A DNA stretch of 64,000 nucleotides from positions 2,363,501 through 2,427,500 of the forward strand of contig CM034392.1 of assembly GCA_019925095.2 (NCBI GenBank), read 5' to 3'. Shown here piece after piece: positions 29,850 through 41,854 of this stretch. Within the stretch, counting starts at the first letter, position 1. Each line of letters opens with the position of its first letter. The notes under the pieces are model-generated. The model did no database searches, had not been told where the DNA came from, and saw only the letters and a program-made list of their open reading frames with translations. Both the position numbers and the translations under genes were made by a program. The stretch is from Dendrolimus kikuchii. Lineage: Eukaryota; Arthropoda; Insecta; Lepidoptera; Lasiocampidae.

Positions 29850-32262
29850 TTCTTCTTCAGCCACTCCCAGTCCACTGCTGGACGTAGGCCTCCCCAAGTA
29901 CGCGCCACATATCCCGGTCTCCCGTCTTCCTCATCCAGCCCCTGCCGGCGATCTTGCGCAGGTCGTCAGACCACCGGGCTGGAGGGCGTCCTACGCTACG
30001 TTTGCCGAGACGTGGTCTCCACTCCAGGACTCGTTTGCTCCATCGGCCGTCGGTCCTGCGACAGACGTGACCGGCCCACTGCCACTTCAACTTGCTAATT
30101 TTGCGAGCTATGTCAGTTACCTTCGTTCTCTTACGGATGTCCTCATTTCTGATTTTATCCATAAGAGAAACACCTAACATAGCTCGCTCCATAGCCCGTT
30201 GAGCGACTTTGAATTTGTGGACCAGTCCCGCTGTCAGTGTCCATGTCTCGGCACCATATGTCATGATGGGTAGGACGCACTGCTCGAAGACTTTCGTCTT
30301 CAAGCATTGCGGAATGGTCGACGAGAAGACATGTCGAAGATTACCGAATGCTGCCCAACCTAACTGGATCCTCCTATTGGCTTCCCTCTCGAGGCCGTGT
30401 TTGCCTACCTGGATCTTTTGTCCAAGGTATACATATTCCTGCACAACCTCAAGAGGGGAACCATCGACGTTTACCGGTCTCGGCATGACATGTTCGTTGA
30501 ACATGACTTTCGTCTTGTCTAAATTCATGCCGAGACCGACCCGTCGGGAGGATTCATTCAGGCTGTTCAGCATGTCGGTAAGTCCCTCCAACGTCTCTGC
30601 AAAGACGACAATATCATCAGCGAAACGTAGGTGGGAGATGCGCTCGCCGTTGATGTTGATGCCCCGTTCATTCCATTCCAGAGTTTTGAAGACATCCTCC
30701 ATCGCGTTGGTGAACAGTTTCGGGGATATGACATCCCCCTGTCTCACCCCGCGACGTAGAGGTATAGGCTTCGCCCTCCGGTCCTGGATCTGAACGGTCA
30801 TCGTTGCGGCATCATACAGACATCTCAACACCTCGATGTATCGCCAATCGATACGGCATCTCTGCAGAGACTCTAGAACAGCCCAAGTTTCGATAGAGTC
30901 GAAGGCTTTTTCGTAGTCCACAAATGCCATACACAGCGGCTGATTATACTCCTCGGTCTTCTGTATAATCTGCCGAACAGTATGGATATGGTCTACGGTG
31001 CTGTAGCCTTTTCGAAACCCAGCCTGTTCCGGTGGTTGGAACTCGTCAAGTCTTCTGGCGAGACGATTCGTGATGACCCTCGAAAACAACTTTTAGACGT
31101 GGCTCAAGAGTGAGATGGGTCTATAGTTCTTCAAGAGGGTCTTATCACCCTTCTTGAAGAACAAGACCACCGCACTCTTGGTCCACGCCCTTGGCACAGT
31201 GCCCCGGAGGATAACGGAATTAAAGAGCTCCGCTAAAGCCTTCAGGATTGGGATCCCTCCCGCTTTGAGGAGCTCAGTTGTAATACCGTCGTCCCCCGGA
31301 GCCCTGCCATTTTTAAGTTGCCCGAGTGCCGTCCTAATCTCGCCAATGTCGACCTCCGGGATATCTTCCGTATAGTGGCGCGTGAGTGGTGCACGTGGAT
31401 CATTAGCGCCTTAAACCGAAGGTCTTTCCGCCCGCGAAGAATACAATCGCCCGTAGAACCGTTCCACCTCCGCTAGGATCTCAGAGTGAGACGTAAGCTC
31501 CCTGCCATCTGCTGTCCTCACTTTTGCAAGATGGCTTCTCCCCAATGGTTTTAAGAAAACTCTGGACCCCCTATTCTGCTCTATAGCAGCCTGAATGGCT
31601 CGCGTGTTTGAGCAGCGGAGGTCCCGTCTTACAAGTTTTCTTATCCGTTTAGAGAGAGCCCTATGCTCCGGTGAGGCAAAAAGAGTAGATGGCATCTCAC
31701 GTCTCATCCTCATGAGATCCAAGGTTTCGGTGGAGAGTTCAGAGCGTTTGCTTCTTCGCATAGGTGGAAAGTGCCTTCGGCCCAGCTCTCGCATTGTTTT
31801 CACCACGTTGTCGGTTATCTCGTCAACATCGCCAGTGGTTTCCAGCGATTCGAACCGATTTTGCAGTTCCAGCTGGAACTGTTCGGACCCTAAAATAATC
31901 TGGGGCGGCGTAGGTCGGAGATTAGACTTTATCAGGCGGAGTCTTTCAGCTTTGAAGTCGATATTTAGAGTGCCTCGTACAAGTCGGTGGTCACTGCCGG
32001 TATTAAACCTGTTGACCACTGAGACATCTCTAAATATGTGCTTCTTGTCCGCCATGATAAAGTCTATCTCGTTCTTTGTCACAGTATCGGGGCTCTGCCA
32101 GGTCCACCTCCTTTGGAGCTTCTTCTTGTAGAACGAATTCATCAAGAAGAGCCCCTGCATTTCGAGGAAGTTGACCAGCATTTGCCCCCTGTGATTTCGG
32201 CGCCCCAAGCCATAAGGTCCGATTTTCGGTTCGTCGCATTCTTGTACTCCCATCCATCCATC
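29850..32262 (-). mobile_element. BovB-like RTE retrotransposon, 5'-truncated
   Basis: About 2.4 kb on the minus strand holding the end of the endonuclease and the full reverse transcriptase in one frame. The endonuclease segment (31411-32253) starts at GVQECDEP, shows NEIDFIMAD and GSDHRLVRG, and lacks the N-terminal catalytic half. The 3' end is AAGAAGAAG-rich. Two nonsense codons interrupt the frame (see below). A partial second copy lies at 46531-47505. Confidence 0.85.
29857..32253 (-). pseudogene. RTE endonuclease/RT polyprotein with two stops
   Basis: The frame runs unbroken in phase from 32253 to 29857 except for a TAA at about 31411 (after RAERPSV) and a TAA at about 31095, where a Tyr codon would be expected between LLSHV and KLFSRV. 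RT motifs between and after the stops are intact: [41 protein letters not shown] and FADDIVVFAE. The C-terminal LKWQWAGHVCRR and GRPPARWSDD are present. No frameshift is visible, so the copy is recent but dead. Confidence 0.85.
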
Positions 32263-32891
32263 CTATGTTATACATAAATAGTCATAATACGCGTTAGGCG
32301 CGTCTACACGCGTTAGGCCGTGTTCATTATTTGTTGCAAAAAACACAAAAGCCAACCAAGTCTGCTAATCTGCCGTATATGCGTCGTACTTTCTCTTAGT
32401 TTTTGCCATCTACAGTGCGTAAGCCGTCAGTTCCCTGTCAATCTGAACGCGCCCTTGTTTTTGCGAGAAAAAGTGGTTTTGCTTAGTTGGCTTATTATAT
32501 TTAACAGCGGATTTTATGTTATGCATACCTACCGTTTGATAAAAGCAATTTCCTATTTTTGAAGTGAAACTTCTATGTAGGTCTTAAGATTTTTCTGTCA
32601 CGAAAAAGCGTTACAGCCGTGTCGAGGAGCGGCCTAATTTTAGAGGATCCTAGGATCGAATTCAGTTTTTTTTGTTTAATAAAATAAAATATGTTTAATT
32701 AAAAAATTCATTCATTACAATGTACCTTGCCTAACCAAATCATAATTTGCAGTAAACCGAGCAGATTATTAATGTACTAGTCCAATTTGAAAACCTGGCC
32801 GTAAAACTTCCAGTTAAAATTTTGCTGCGATTCGTTTTTCCACTTGTCCGTTCAAGTTTCACTTCTACTATGTGTCCCAGCACACATTTTG
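32263..32891. other. No gene seen
   Basis: Unassigned sequence with a small direct repeat CGCGTTAGGC/CGCGTTAGGCC around 32290-32320. Confidence 0.4.
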
Positions 32892-33163
32892 ATTTTTTAT
32901 TTATTTCATGAGTCCAGCGGACAGGCAGACAGCTCACCCGATGGTAAGCGGTTACCATCGCCTATGGACATTTATAACACCAAAGGTGCTAGCAATGTTC
33001 TGCCGCTCTGTAAAGGGAGATTGGAACCTAGCCTAGACCAGGGTTGGTAGCCATCCAATTGAGCAAATACCGTACCACCTGGCTGTGAGTTGTTTCGTCG
33101 CCTCTTACGACAGGCCACCAGGCCGCAGGAATTAATATTATTTTTCCGTTCCTGCACGGAGAA
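32892..33163 (-). mobile_element. SINE-like retroposon, diverged
   Basis: All parts recognisable; the middle (CACTAATGCCGG region) is deleted. Confidence 0.7.
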
Positions 33164-33368
33164 ACTAATACATCGATATAGTTGCTAGTCAATAAATTTT
33201 AATATGTCTAGACAGTATTCTGTTTTATTGAAATTTGTATAAAAACATTATTGAATCCTATTGAATAATGTGTTTTTAACAAGTATTTTCAATATTCGAC
33301 CGTAACATTGACTGACATTAGACGTAACGCCAACCCATTTATCATAAAAAAATACAAGATAATAAAAT

Positions 33369-33913
33369 ACACACATACATACATAGCTTCATGCCAGTTC
33401 CCTTGCGGGGTAGGCACGAAGGCTTGTTCTTACACACCTCACTCGCTTCTTTGACATTCATAGCTCTTGTCATGCACGCTCGTCTGTTCTTAAGGCTCCT
33501 GACATCACCTTCTGCTAGTACACGATCAATTTGATCATGGACGGTGCGTCGTGGCCTTCCACGACTTCTGCAACCATCCACTTTTGCATTGTATATCTGT
33601 TTAGTCATTCTTTCATCATGCATTCTTTCCACATGTCCGAACCACCGGAGCATTCCTATCCTTACCTTCACCCCGACACTCTCTTTCAGATCAACTCTCT
33701 TTCTTACTTCGGCATTACGAACGCGGTCCGCGAGCGTCACTCTGCAGATTTTGCGCAGTGCTCGCATCTCGACCGCGTTTACTCTACTTTCATGCTCTCT
33801 CTTCCATACCCAACTCTCGCTTCCATACGTGAGCGTAGGTACCAGCACCGCGTTGTGTATGGCAAGCTGGGCCTTCTGGCTGAGGTTCTTAGCGCCTAGA
33901 TGTTTACCTAGAT
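33369..33913 (-). pseudogene. RTE-like TATG-tail copy, 545 bp
   Basis: On the minus strand from LGAKNLSQKAQLAIHNAVLV to near the end, with a deletion after VCKNKPSC relative to the copy at 13071. Flanked by AGATAATAAAAT at 33357-33368 and 33914-33925. Confidence 0.85.
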
Positions 33914-33925
33914 AGATAATAAAAT

Positions 33926-34632
33926 GTATCAATAAAACAAGTTTCTGTAAGATTGTATGATATTACACAGTATTACATTTATTATACCTTACCGCTTTTA
34001 ATTTTTGCAAATGTCACGTATAATAGTCACAAAATAGGAAGTCCGATTTGACACTTAAAATAATCAATAGAACGTAACTTTACATGAAATCAACAAAACT
34101 GAAAACCAATAACAATAAATTTATTTAGTTGATAATATAGATCTTTTTTTTTACCGTCGCATCATATAATATTATAAAACATATTTCAATTATTATGTTC
34201 CTCCAAATGACGAAATAATATTAAATGTTTATTAATTTTGTAATATCCTATTAATCTATGGTGAAATGCCAAAAACAGTTACGTTCTAAGGCGTCTTATT
34301 TTTATAATTTTAGTGTTGCTACCAAAAGATTGTTGCATTTCATTAACTCAATTCAATTAAGCAAAAACTATATTCATATTTTTTCTAAAACCTTAGATTA
34401 TTTATGTGTTTATGCTTAAAAATACTACATCATTATACAAATATTATAAGGGTAAATTATTTAATAATTTCAATAGCGTAATTGTGATGCGTGATAAATG
34501 TATGTGGGACGCGAGACCCAATGTGAGACAAAACTTTTGCGCTCCATATCGATTTTGTGAGCTATTTGCGTGACTCAAAAAGTAACTAACTTGAAATAAA
34601 CCAATCGATCACAAAATCCATAAGATATATTC
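33926..34632. other. No gene seen
   Basis: About 700 bp of AT-rich sequence with no recognisable ORF or repeat. Confidence 0.4.
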
Positions 34633-34914
34633 ATCCGTGCAGGAACGGAGAAAGAATACAATTTCCTGCGGCCGGGCGGTCTGTCGTAAGAGGCGACAAA
34701 ACAACCCACAGCCAGGTGGTAGGGAATTTGCCTGACTGGATGGCTACCAACCCTGTGCTGTGTTCCAGCATTAGTGACCAGGTTCCAGTTTCCCTTAAGA
34801 GAGCAGCAGCACACTTGTAGCACTTTTGGTGCTACAAATGTCCATAGGCGATGGTAACCGCTTTCCATCAAGTGGGCCGTCTGCCTGTCTGCTGAACTCC
34901 TGCAATAAAAAAAA
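34633..34914 (+). mobile_element. SINE-like retroposon
   Basis: Head to tail present, with a deletion of about 30 bp in the middle (ACCACCCCTGGTCTAAAG region). Confidence 0.75.
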
Positions 34915-35875
34915 TATAGTATTAAAAATTACAACTAAATAAAAATATATGCTTATTAGTGCCAGTTGCTTCTTCTTTGGAAATGAAACTCGATATAAAA
35001 TTAGACTCTATGATTATTATTAAACTATTTATATAACTTAGAATATACATAAAAGAAGCACGTAATGACAATGTCAATTGTGCGAGAGAGTGGTAAAAGT
35101 CTTCAATGAGAATTGTGATTGAAGAATTAACAATTTTTTCCTCCAAGGTCGTTCCTGTATCCCGCGTACCGTCCGACCTAGCTGCTAACTGTGCGAGCTA
35201 TGGGCGTCGGCGGTATGCGGGGCGCGGAGAGTAGGTGTGCTCCGGTGGGCGGGTCAGGGGGGTGCTCTCTGTCCGCAACAATCTTTAAAAAATAAATATA
35301 ATTCAAAATACGATTCAGTCGCAATTTATCTGCCAGGGGCGTGGATGAGATAATGGAAATTAACTATATATGTTTACAACACAATACAATGTCAATTTTT
35401 GTAACAAAGTGCATCACTCCCAAAAGATCTTGTTACCAGATCATAAATACAAAACAAGAAATGACAGCTTACATTGACTTTGACAGTAGTTGTGTAGCAT
35501 TTATTTTTAGAATGTTTACCTACAAACTTCATTGCCAAACAATTTATCAGTGAAACAGTATAGTGTTTATTAAATAGTTAAAAATATTGTAAACAAATAC
35601 AGGAATAAATATAGATCAATTTAAAATAAATCAATCGATCACAAAGTCGTATAATTTTTAATCGATTTCTCGTGATAATCGGTTAACTTTGTTAACAATT
35701 TGGAGGTTTCAATCCCTAAATATGTTGTAATGAGAACTATCAAATTGGGCTTCTTATTTTGTGATTATTAAATTTCATCTTTCTTAGCGCCTCTGTCCAG
35801 TTTTTGCATACAATATTCATTAAAGGAAGAAATTCAATAGAATTAGTAAGTAATAACGACGAAACATATTGTTAC
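34915..35875. other. No gene seen; GC-rich block at 35140-35285
   Basis: Mostly AT-rich. A CG-rich block at about 35140-35285 stands out and has no similarity that I recognise. A 70-codon frame at 35341-35553 has no domain. Confidence 0.4.
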
Positions 35876-35879
35876 GACC

Positions 35880-36322
35880 GGCAAAGACCGATTCACACCT
35901 GCAGTTTATTACCTTACCGCATTTGGACTTCTTTTGTTTACTTTGTATTTAAAATTTGTAATTAGAGGGGCGGCCCATTGTTGATTGTAATCTTGATGAT
36001 GGTCGTTAGCCAGGTGTCATTCTTGGAAAATTCAGTCCACGCTGTCGAGTATTGTGTCGAGACATATTGTATCGGCGCAGTATAAAGCAATGGCCCAATG
36101 GAGAGATCGGCAGTCAAGCGATAATCAGCAGCGAGACAAGACGTGTGTACATTCGATAATCTATATGGTGACGGACTTTGCGCGTGTTATTGGATCGCGC
36201 ATTGCGTTTGGGCTGATTGTGTTCAGTTATATTTGTACCTGTGTTATACGTTTTTGTATAGTTCTAGTAAATTCCATAGTAACTCCAACGGCATTTTAAT
36301 TCGAGTCCTGCAGCTCGTAACA
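35880..36322 (-). mobile_element. Solo LTR, family G, copy 3
   Basis: 443 bp between ATAT at 35876-35879 and ATAT at 36323-36326. Read on the minus strand it starts TGTTACGAGCTGCAGGACTC followed by GAATTAAAATGCC, the same start as the LTR at 43358. It ends GGTCGTAACA. No internal retroviral-like domain is nearby. Confidence 0.78.
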
Positions 36323-36326
36323 ATAT

Positions 36327-36635
36327 TCTTTTCATTCGTTCAACGAAAAAGCATGTACTCTTAGAAGTGAGGAAAGTAAGCAACTAATTTCACAGAGCAC
36401 ATATATTAAATCCGAGTTCATTAAGCATTGAGAAGGCAATAACGAGGGGTATTAGAGGATGCTCGTCCCGGGCTCATTCCCGGACCATACCGGGATACCC
36501 GTGAGCCACCCCAGTTCGTTAATGATTGTAATGAAGACGTACGATGACCGTTAAGTTCAGTGATAATGGCTATTTGTTTTTGTTAACCGTACATTTCAGA
36601 CGGTTTTTTAATTAAAGAATGGTATACATAAAGCT
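36327..36635. other. No gene seen
   Basis: Unassigned sequence between the LTR and a SINE. Confidence 0.4.
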
Positions 36636-36795
36636 AATAGGCGTGGTAGCGTAATGGCTAGCATACACGTCCCAAACTCAAAGGGCATGGGTTCGAATCA
36701 CCACTTAACGTAATTTACTGACCTAATCTGCATATTGTTACAATAACAACGGTGAAGGTAAACATCATGATGAAAACTGCACATTGAGATAATCA
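36636..36795 (+). mobile_element. tRNA-derived SINE, second family, partial
   Basis: Matches 18273 from GGTAGCGTAATGGCTAGC through GGGTTCGAATC to the AACGGTGAAGGTAAACATC block, then is replaced by a SINE-like copy. Confidence 0.65.
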
Positions 36796-37025
36796 GGTGG
36801 TAGGTCATTTCCCCGACTGGATGGCTACCACCCCTGGTCTAAAGTATGTCGCCATAACAACCTTGAGTTGTGTTCCGGCATTAGTGACCAGGTTCCAGTC
36901 TCCCTTATGAGAGCAGCAGCGCATTTATAGCAACTTTGGTGTTGCAAATGTCCATAGGCGATGGTAACCGCTTTCCATCAAGTGGGCCGTCTGCCTGTCT
37001 GCTGATCTCCTGCAATAAAAAAAAT
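36796..37025 (+). mobile_element. SINE-like retroposon, 5'-truncated
   Basis: Starts at AGGTGGTAGG; the tail is complete. Confidence 0.75.
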
Positions 37026-37116
37026 CGAAAGAAAGAAGAAGAATGAAAATATGTTTATTTGGTCTTCACATAGCGAGACACATGGCGATGATTAAACCGT
37101 GTAGGAATATGCCAAA

Positions 37117-37319
37117 CTAGCGGCCCGGCGCGGTTTCACCCGCGCTCTGTCCAGCTCCCGTGGTATATAGCGTCATGTTATATAGCCTGTGACATTTCCT
37201 GTTAACGTAGCTTTCCAATAGGAAAAGAATTTTTAAAATCGGTTTAGTAGATCCTGAGATTATCCCCTACAAAGTCATAAACTCACAAACTTTACCTCTT
37301 TGTAATATTATAGTATAGA
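37117..37319 (-). mobile_element. Helitron, short subfamily
   Basis: The minus strand starts TCTATACTATAATATTAC and ends GCGCCGGGCCGCTAG before T; same subfamily as 27858 and 38639. Confidence 0.8.
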
Positions 37320-37556
37320 AAAAAGGTTCGCGATGCTACCAAATGGGTGCAGTTCAGCATTTGCCAGGCAACAGGTGCCTGACGCTGGTTTTCAACTGCA
37401 CCCTAGGACGGATGGATGTATATATATATATAGTATGAATAACAAATAACATATATAGATATATACACATAATACATATAATTACTATAAACATAATATT
37501 AATTATTATTGAGTAAATTAGAAACAAATATTGAGGTGGGAAATAAAATCACCATT
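37320..37556. other. No gene seen
   Basis: Contains short TATATA and ATAGATAT runs around 37420-37470. Confidence 0.4.
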
Positions 37557-37565
37557 TGATTTTGA

Positions 37566-37793
37566 ATGACTAAACAGATATACAATGCAAAAGTGGATGG
37601 ATGCAGAACTCGTGGAAGGCCACGACACACCTTCCATGATCAAATTGATCGTGTACTAGCGGACGATGATGTCAGGAGCCTTAAGAACAGACGGCATGCA
37701 TGACAAGAGTTATGAATGTCAAAGAAGCAAGTGAGGTGTGTAAGAATGTTCGTACCTACCCCGCAAGGGAACTGGCGTGAAGTTATGTATGTA
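37566..37793 (+). pseudogene. RTE-like TATG-tail copy
   Basis: About 60 codons with a deletion near the C-terminus (KWHSV region missing), then tail. Flanked by TGATTTTGA at 37557-37565 and 37794-37802. Confidence 0.8.
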
Positions 37794-37802
37794 TGATTTT
37801 GA

Positions 37803-38224
37803 GGGTGTTTGTGGATTATATAGGTATTTCAATTTGGAGTGGAAGGAACTCACCGGATGCAGCTGATCTTGCTTCTCTTCTGCTTCAGGTCAGCAACAGG
37901 TCCGAAGAGTTTTTAACTTATTATATATTTATATTTACTTCGCGAGACGTGCGCACAGTCTTATTTGTAAGAGCGGTCTTTTATACGGCGGAGCGATAAA
38001 ATTTATGCGTGTGGTGCGAACGACGTACTGAGACGGAACGGGGTGATGCGGATCTTATCGTCGTGCGTTTTTAATATAATTTTTCAAATCTCTTTGATGC
38101 GGCGAGAATAGGACGGGCGAAGGTTTCGTGAAATGAAGGAAATAAAAAATAAAAAATGCGATAATTAATTACCATACTGTGTGAAAACTAATAAAATATT
38201 CAAGAAAAATGTTATAATATATAA
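37803..38224. other. No gene seen
   Basis: Unassigned; a 68-codon frame at 37793-37999 begins in the RTE tail and is not a gene. Confidence 0.35.
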
Positions 38225-38340
38225 CCAGTGTGTCAAACTTGCCAAGTCTGCTTGAACAAGCGTGGCGGGTAGACTATCCGTTCCTCCCTATAGTAAGAGG
38301 TCGGAGCCTAGCGGGACGTTAATCGGCTGTTATTATTATA
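38225..38340 (+). mobile_element. tRNA-derived SINE, second family, 3' part
   Basis: TGTGTCAAACTTGCCAAGTC to AATCGGCTGTTATTATTA corresponds to the 3' half of the copy at 18273. Confidence 0.6.
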
Positions 38341-38539
38341 TTTATTATACATAACGTGACTTTAAAGATACCTACTGACTCCTTAGTAGAGCTAATAATA
38401 AAAATAATTTATTGAGTAAAACATAATTCACAATTTTTTGACGCTCATTGGTCAACCTGTATCTTGGAGACCTCCTTCCTAAATGGTTCAATTCTGATCG
38501 TGAAATTATTGATTATAGTTACATTCGTTTTTATAAATT

Positions 38540-38592
38540 ATGCGTGCGTGCGTGCGTGCATACGTGCGTGCGTGTGCGCGTGTGCGTGTTAC
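38540..38592. repeat. (GCGT)n simple repeat
   Basis: TGCG/TGTG repeat within unassigned AT-rich sequence (38341-38638). Confidence 0.85.
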
Positions 38593-38638
38593 TTGTGAGA
38601 TTGTGAATAAGTTTGTATAAAAAAGATAATAATGTTAA

Positions 38639-38831
38639 TCTATACTAATATTATAAAGAGGTAAAGTTTGTAACATTGTAGGGGGTTATCTCTGGATATA
38701 CTAAAACGATTTTAAAAATTCTTTTACTGTTAGAAAGCTACGTTAACAGGGAGTGTTATAGGCTATATAATATGACGCTATATACCACGGGAGCGGGACA
38801 GAGCGCGGGTGAAACCGCGCCGGGCCGCTAG
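38639..38831 (+). mobile_element. Helitron, short subfamily, 193 bp
   Basis: A then TCTATACTAATATTATAAAG; ends CCGGGCCGCTAG before T. Same length as the copy at 27858. Confidence 0.85.
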
Positions 38832-38984
38832 TCAAATATATAAGATTTCAGAATGTACCTACATAATTAAGTTATATATTTATTTATAACCAATATAAGT
38901 ATAGGCGAATTCTAAGTTTTTTATTTGCAAGACTGGCAAACAGACGGCCCAGCTATTAGATAAATATTTTTTTTACACTTACTG

Positions 38985-39180
38985 TTTACATACATTACTG
39001 AAGTTTTAATAGGGCGTCCTAATTTTTTTCTAGTAATACATATAGCCTATATTACTCAGGGATAATGTAGCATTCGAATAGTGAAACAGTTTTTGAAATC
39101 GGTCCAATAGTTTTTTAGTTTATTCGTTACAAACATACAAAAATCCAAATCTTTCCTCTTTACAATATTTAGTATAGACA
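38985..39180 (-). mobile_element. Decayed Helitron-like repeat
   Basis: The minus strand starts GTCTATACTAAATATTGTAA and contains AAACTATTGGACCGATTTC; the 3' end is unclear. A related fragment lies at 45515-45635. Confidence 0.45.
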
Positions 39181-39274
39181 CACGTGGTTTGCATCTGTGT
39201 GATAATATATCCACAGGGAACTATTCCACCTGTATTTGTAATAATTCGATTATTTAATACTAAGTTTTCTGCGA

Positions 39275-39449
39275 TTCTGATCGTGTACTAGCAGCATGTG
39301 ATGTCAGGAGCCTTAAGAACAGACGAGCGTGCATGACAAGAGTAATGAAAGTCAAAGAAGCAAGTGAGGTGTGTAAGGATAAGCCTGAATGGCGCTCCGT
39401 TGTTCGTGCCTACCCCGCAAGGGAATCGGCGTGAAGTTATGCATGTATG
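39275..39449 (+). pseudogene. RTE-like TATG-tail copy, 175 bp
   Basis: About 50 codons plus tail. Flanked by TAAGTTTTCTGCGA at 39261-39274 and 39450-39463, a 14-bp duplication. Confidence 0.9.
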
Positions 39450-39463
39450 TAAGTTTTCTGCGA

Positions 39464-39854
39464 AAAGCGGCTTCCTTTTGCCTGCTTCACTGTGACAGCT
39501 CGGTCATAATTATTCGCTAAATTGTAAACAAAGCGCCCTTACGTCACAAATCCCATAATATCACTTTCAATAGTAATCTACTTAATACCTGGTAACGAGA
39601 CACCATTCCCCATAATAACCAGAGAGATATAAATAAGATTTGCGCTGTCGGACGGCACTCCATCTCCCGCACTTTGGCTGTTAAAGCGGCTGAGTTCATA
39701 ATGAAATAATTTAAATTATAAACCTCGAGAGCTTGGGAGCAATAAAAGACAATGGCCAAAGAAAATTTATCCGTCTCGCCATGGCCGTGCCCTAATCCGG
39801 CAAGTGTTGCTGCTTCTAAAAATTGTTTATATTTAGTTTTTTTTTTTTTTTTTT
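39464..39854. other. No gene seen
   Basis: Unassigned sequence ending in a T run at 39838-39854. Confidence 0.4.
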
Positions 39855-40087
39855 ATATCGTCAGACAAACATACACATTGTATATCCCCAAATTAAGCAA
39901 GTTACGCTTGTGTTATGTGTAATATACAACGGATTACTCTGGGGCCGATCCCAGACACCCAGACCATAGTAAATAACGGAGAAAATACGTTTCCGAAATT
40001 TACTATACCAGGAATCGAACCCGGAACCTCTGCGTTGTAGTGAGGTACGCCGACAAAGGCTTATCCCGCTCAACCACAGAGGCCGTC
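39855..40087 (-). mobile_element. tRNA-derived SINE, full length
   Basis: Full landmarks on the minus strand, including the B box GGTTCGATTCC and the GGCCTCTGTGGTTGAGCGGG head. Confidence 0.88.
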
Positions 40088-40129
40088 GTTCTATTTTTCT
40101 AATTTCTTCTACGTCACGTCATTGTTATA

Positions 40130-40363
40130 GGTTTTTTTTTATTGCAGGAGATCAGCAGACAGGAAGACGGCCCACTTGATGGAAAGCGGTTATCATCGCC
40201 TATGGACATTTGCAACACCAAAGTTGCTACAAATGCGCTGCTGCTCTCTTAAGGGAGACTGGAACCTGGTCACTAATGCCGGAACACAACTCAAAGTTGT
40301 TATGGCGGCATGCTCTAGACCAGGGGTGGTAGCCATCCAGTCGGGCAAATGCCCTACCACCTG
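40130..40363 (-). mobile_element. SINE-like retroposon, 5'-truncated
   Basis: Tail to the CTACCACCTGGC block; head absent. Confidence 0.75.
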
Positions 40364-40697
40364 GCGACGGTATATGAAGACCTTTTTTGTCGCTTCTTTC
40401 TTGGGGGCACGCTAATTCTCGAAAGTTGTGTCTATATTTTTTTGTTTGTAGCTCCATTCCAAAAAACCTATTAAAAAAATCCATTATTTTTGTAAAGGTT
40501 ATCAAAATTGATTCATTTTTCAGTTTTTTTGCTAATTTATAGATATTTTCGAAATTTCCTTTAAGGGCACTGCGTGCCCCCGCGTGCCCCCATAAAAAGC
40601 CCTGGGTACATGTATCGCAAGGAATTTGTTTAGTAAAACAACCGGTATGATGTAAACCGTATAGACTGGCACAACCAGCTAGCCAGTCACTCATAAA
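40364..40697. other. No gene seen
   Basis: Unassigned. A 195-codon minus-strand frame that crosses this stretch also crosses a SINE and a Helitron, so I do not count it as a gene. Confidence 0.4.
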
Positions 40698-41268
40698 TCT
40701 AATATATAAAATTCTCGTGTCACAGTTTTCGTTGTCATACTCCTCCGAAACGGCTTGACCGATTTTGATGAAATTTTTTATGCTTATCCGGTATCTATGA
40801 GAATCGGCCCACATCTATTTTTCATCCCCCTAAATGTTAGGGGTAGTCCACCCCTAAATTTTTTTATTTATTTTTTAGACAAAATTTTTAATTTCTATTT
40901 TTTTATGATACAACATACAAAAATACATACAACCCTAAATTTTCACCCCTCTACGATCAACCCCTATTTTTTATTTGTTAATTATAAACTTTAATTTTTT
41001 TGGCAAGATTTATAATCTTATTTTGTCATGACTTAGAATTTAAAAAAATATTACTCTTTTAGATTCACAATTAGAACCGGTAGGTGGCACTGAGATCGGG
41101 TTCTGGAATCCTCCTAATCACCTGTAGCGATATTGGTGATTTTGTTTTGTATGTTTGAGTGGGTACCCGGATGGTTTAGATTCGCAATTAGAACCGGTAG
41201 GTGGCTCTGGGATCGGGTTCTAGAATTTTATTTTTTAAAGGCAGGACAACGTCTGCCGGGGCCGCTAG
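40698..41268 (+). mobile_element. Non-autonomous Helitron, 571 bp
   Basis: A then TCTAATATATAAAATTCTCG; ends GGGGCCGCTAG before T. Longer relative of 476-893 with an added 118-bp-type unit (GAACCGGTAGGTGGCACTG). Confidence 0.85.
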
Positions 41269-41854
41269 TCTTTATATATAAAACAAAGTCGTGTTAGTTC
41301 CACCATTTATAACTCAAGAAAAGCCGAACCAATTTTTATGATTTTTGCGTTTTGGAATTGTCTTCGTCCGGAATAGGATAATAACTATTAAAATATGATA
41401 TTCATCAAACATCAGTCACAACATCAGTCTAGCCATTCATTTGTTATGATCTTTCCCGGCCGATTTCGGCAATAGTGACTGCATTTAAACTCATTCTCAT
41501 TTGTCTGATTTAGGTGAATTATTTTTGTGTGTGTTCAAGTGGGTCCCGGGATAGTTAGGTTCAAATTTGAACCAGCGCCATCTGCGCTGCAATCGGGTTC
41601 CAGGATTTAGGTGAAATTATTTTTGTGTGTGTTCAAGTGGATCCCGGGATGCTTTAGATTCACAATTGGACCCGGTAGGTGGCGCCGCTGAACACCCTTT
41701 TAACGGTGAGATTTTGAAGTTTTTTTTTTTTGTATTTTTTCAAGTAGATTCGAGAATGGTTTAGATTAACAATTAGTCCCGGTTGATGGCGCTGAAATCG
41801 GTTTCTAGATTTTTATTTTTTAATGGCAAGACAAAGTCTGCCGGGTACAGATAG
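41269..41854 (+). mobile_element. Second Helitron, back-to-back
   Basis: It starts TCTTTATATATAAAACAAAG immediately after the previous CTAG, so the two share a boundary. It contains three imperfect blocks around GGGATGCTTTAGATTCACAA and ends GGGTACAGATAG before T (CTAG changed to ATAG). Confidence 0.75.

Noticed and set aside
29839..30098. Fusion protein of an RTE C-terminus with a downstream plus-strand frame
   Set aside because: The downstream part is the antisense of another RTE element; the fusion is an insertion junction.
36054..36364. Two overlapping short frames inside the solo LTR
   Set aside because: LTRs do not normally encode protein, and the frames are not kept in the other two copies.
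40227..40814. 195-codon minus-strand frame
   Set aside because: It crosses a SINE-like copy, a spacer and the start of a Helitron, so it cannot be one gene.
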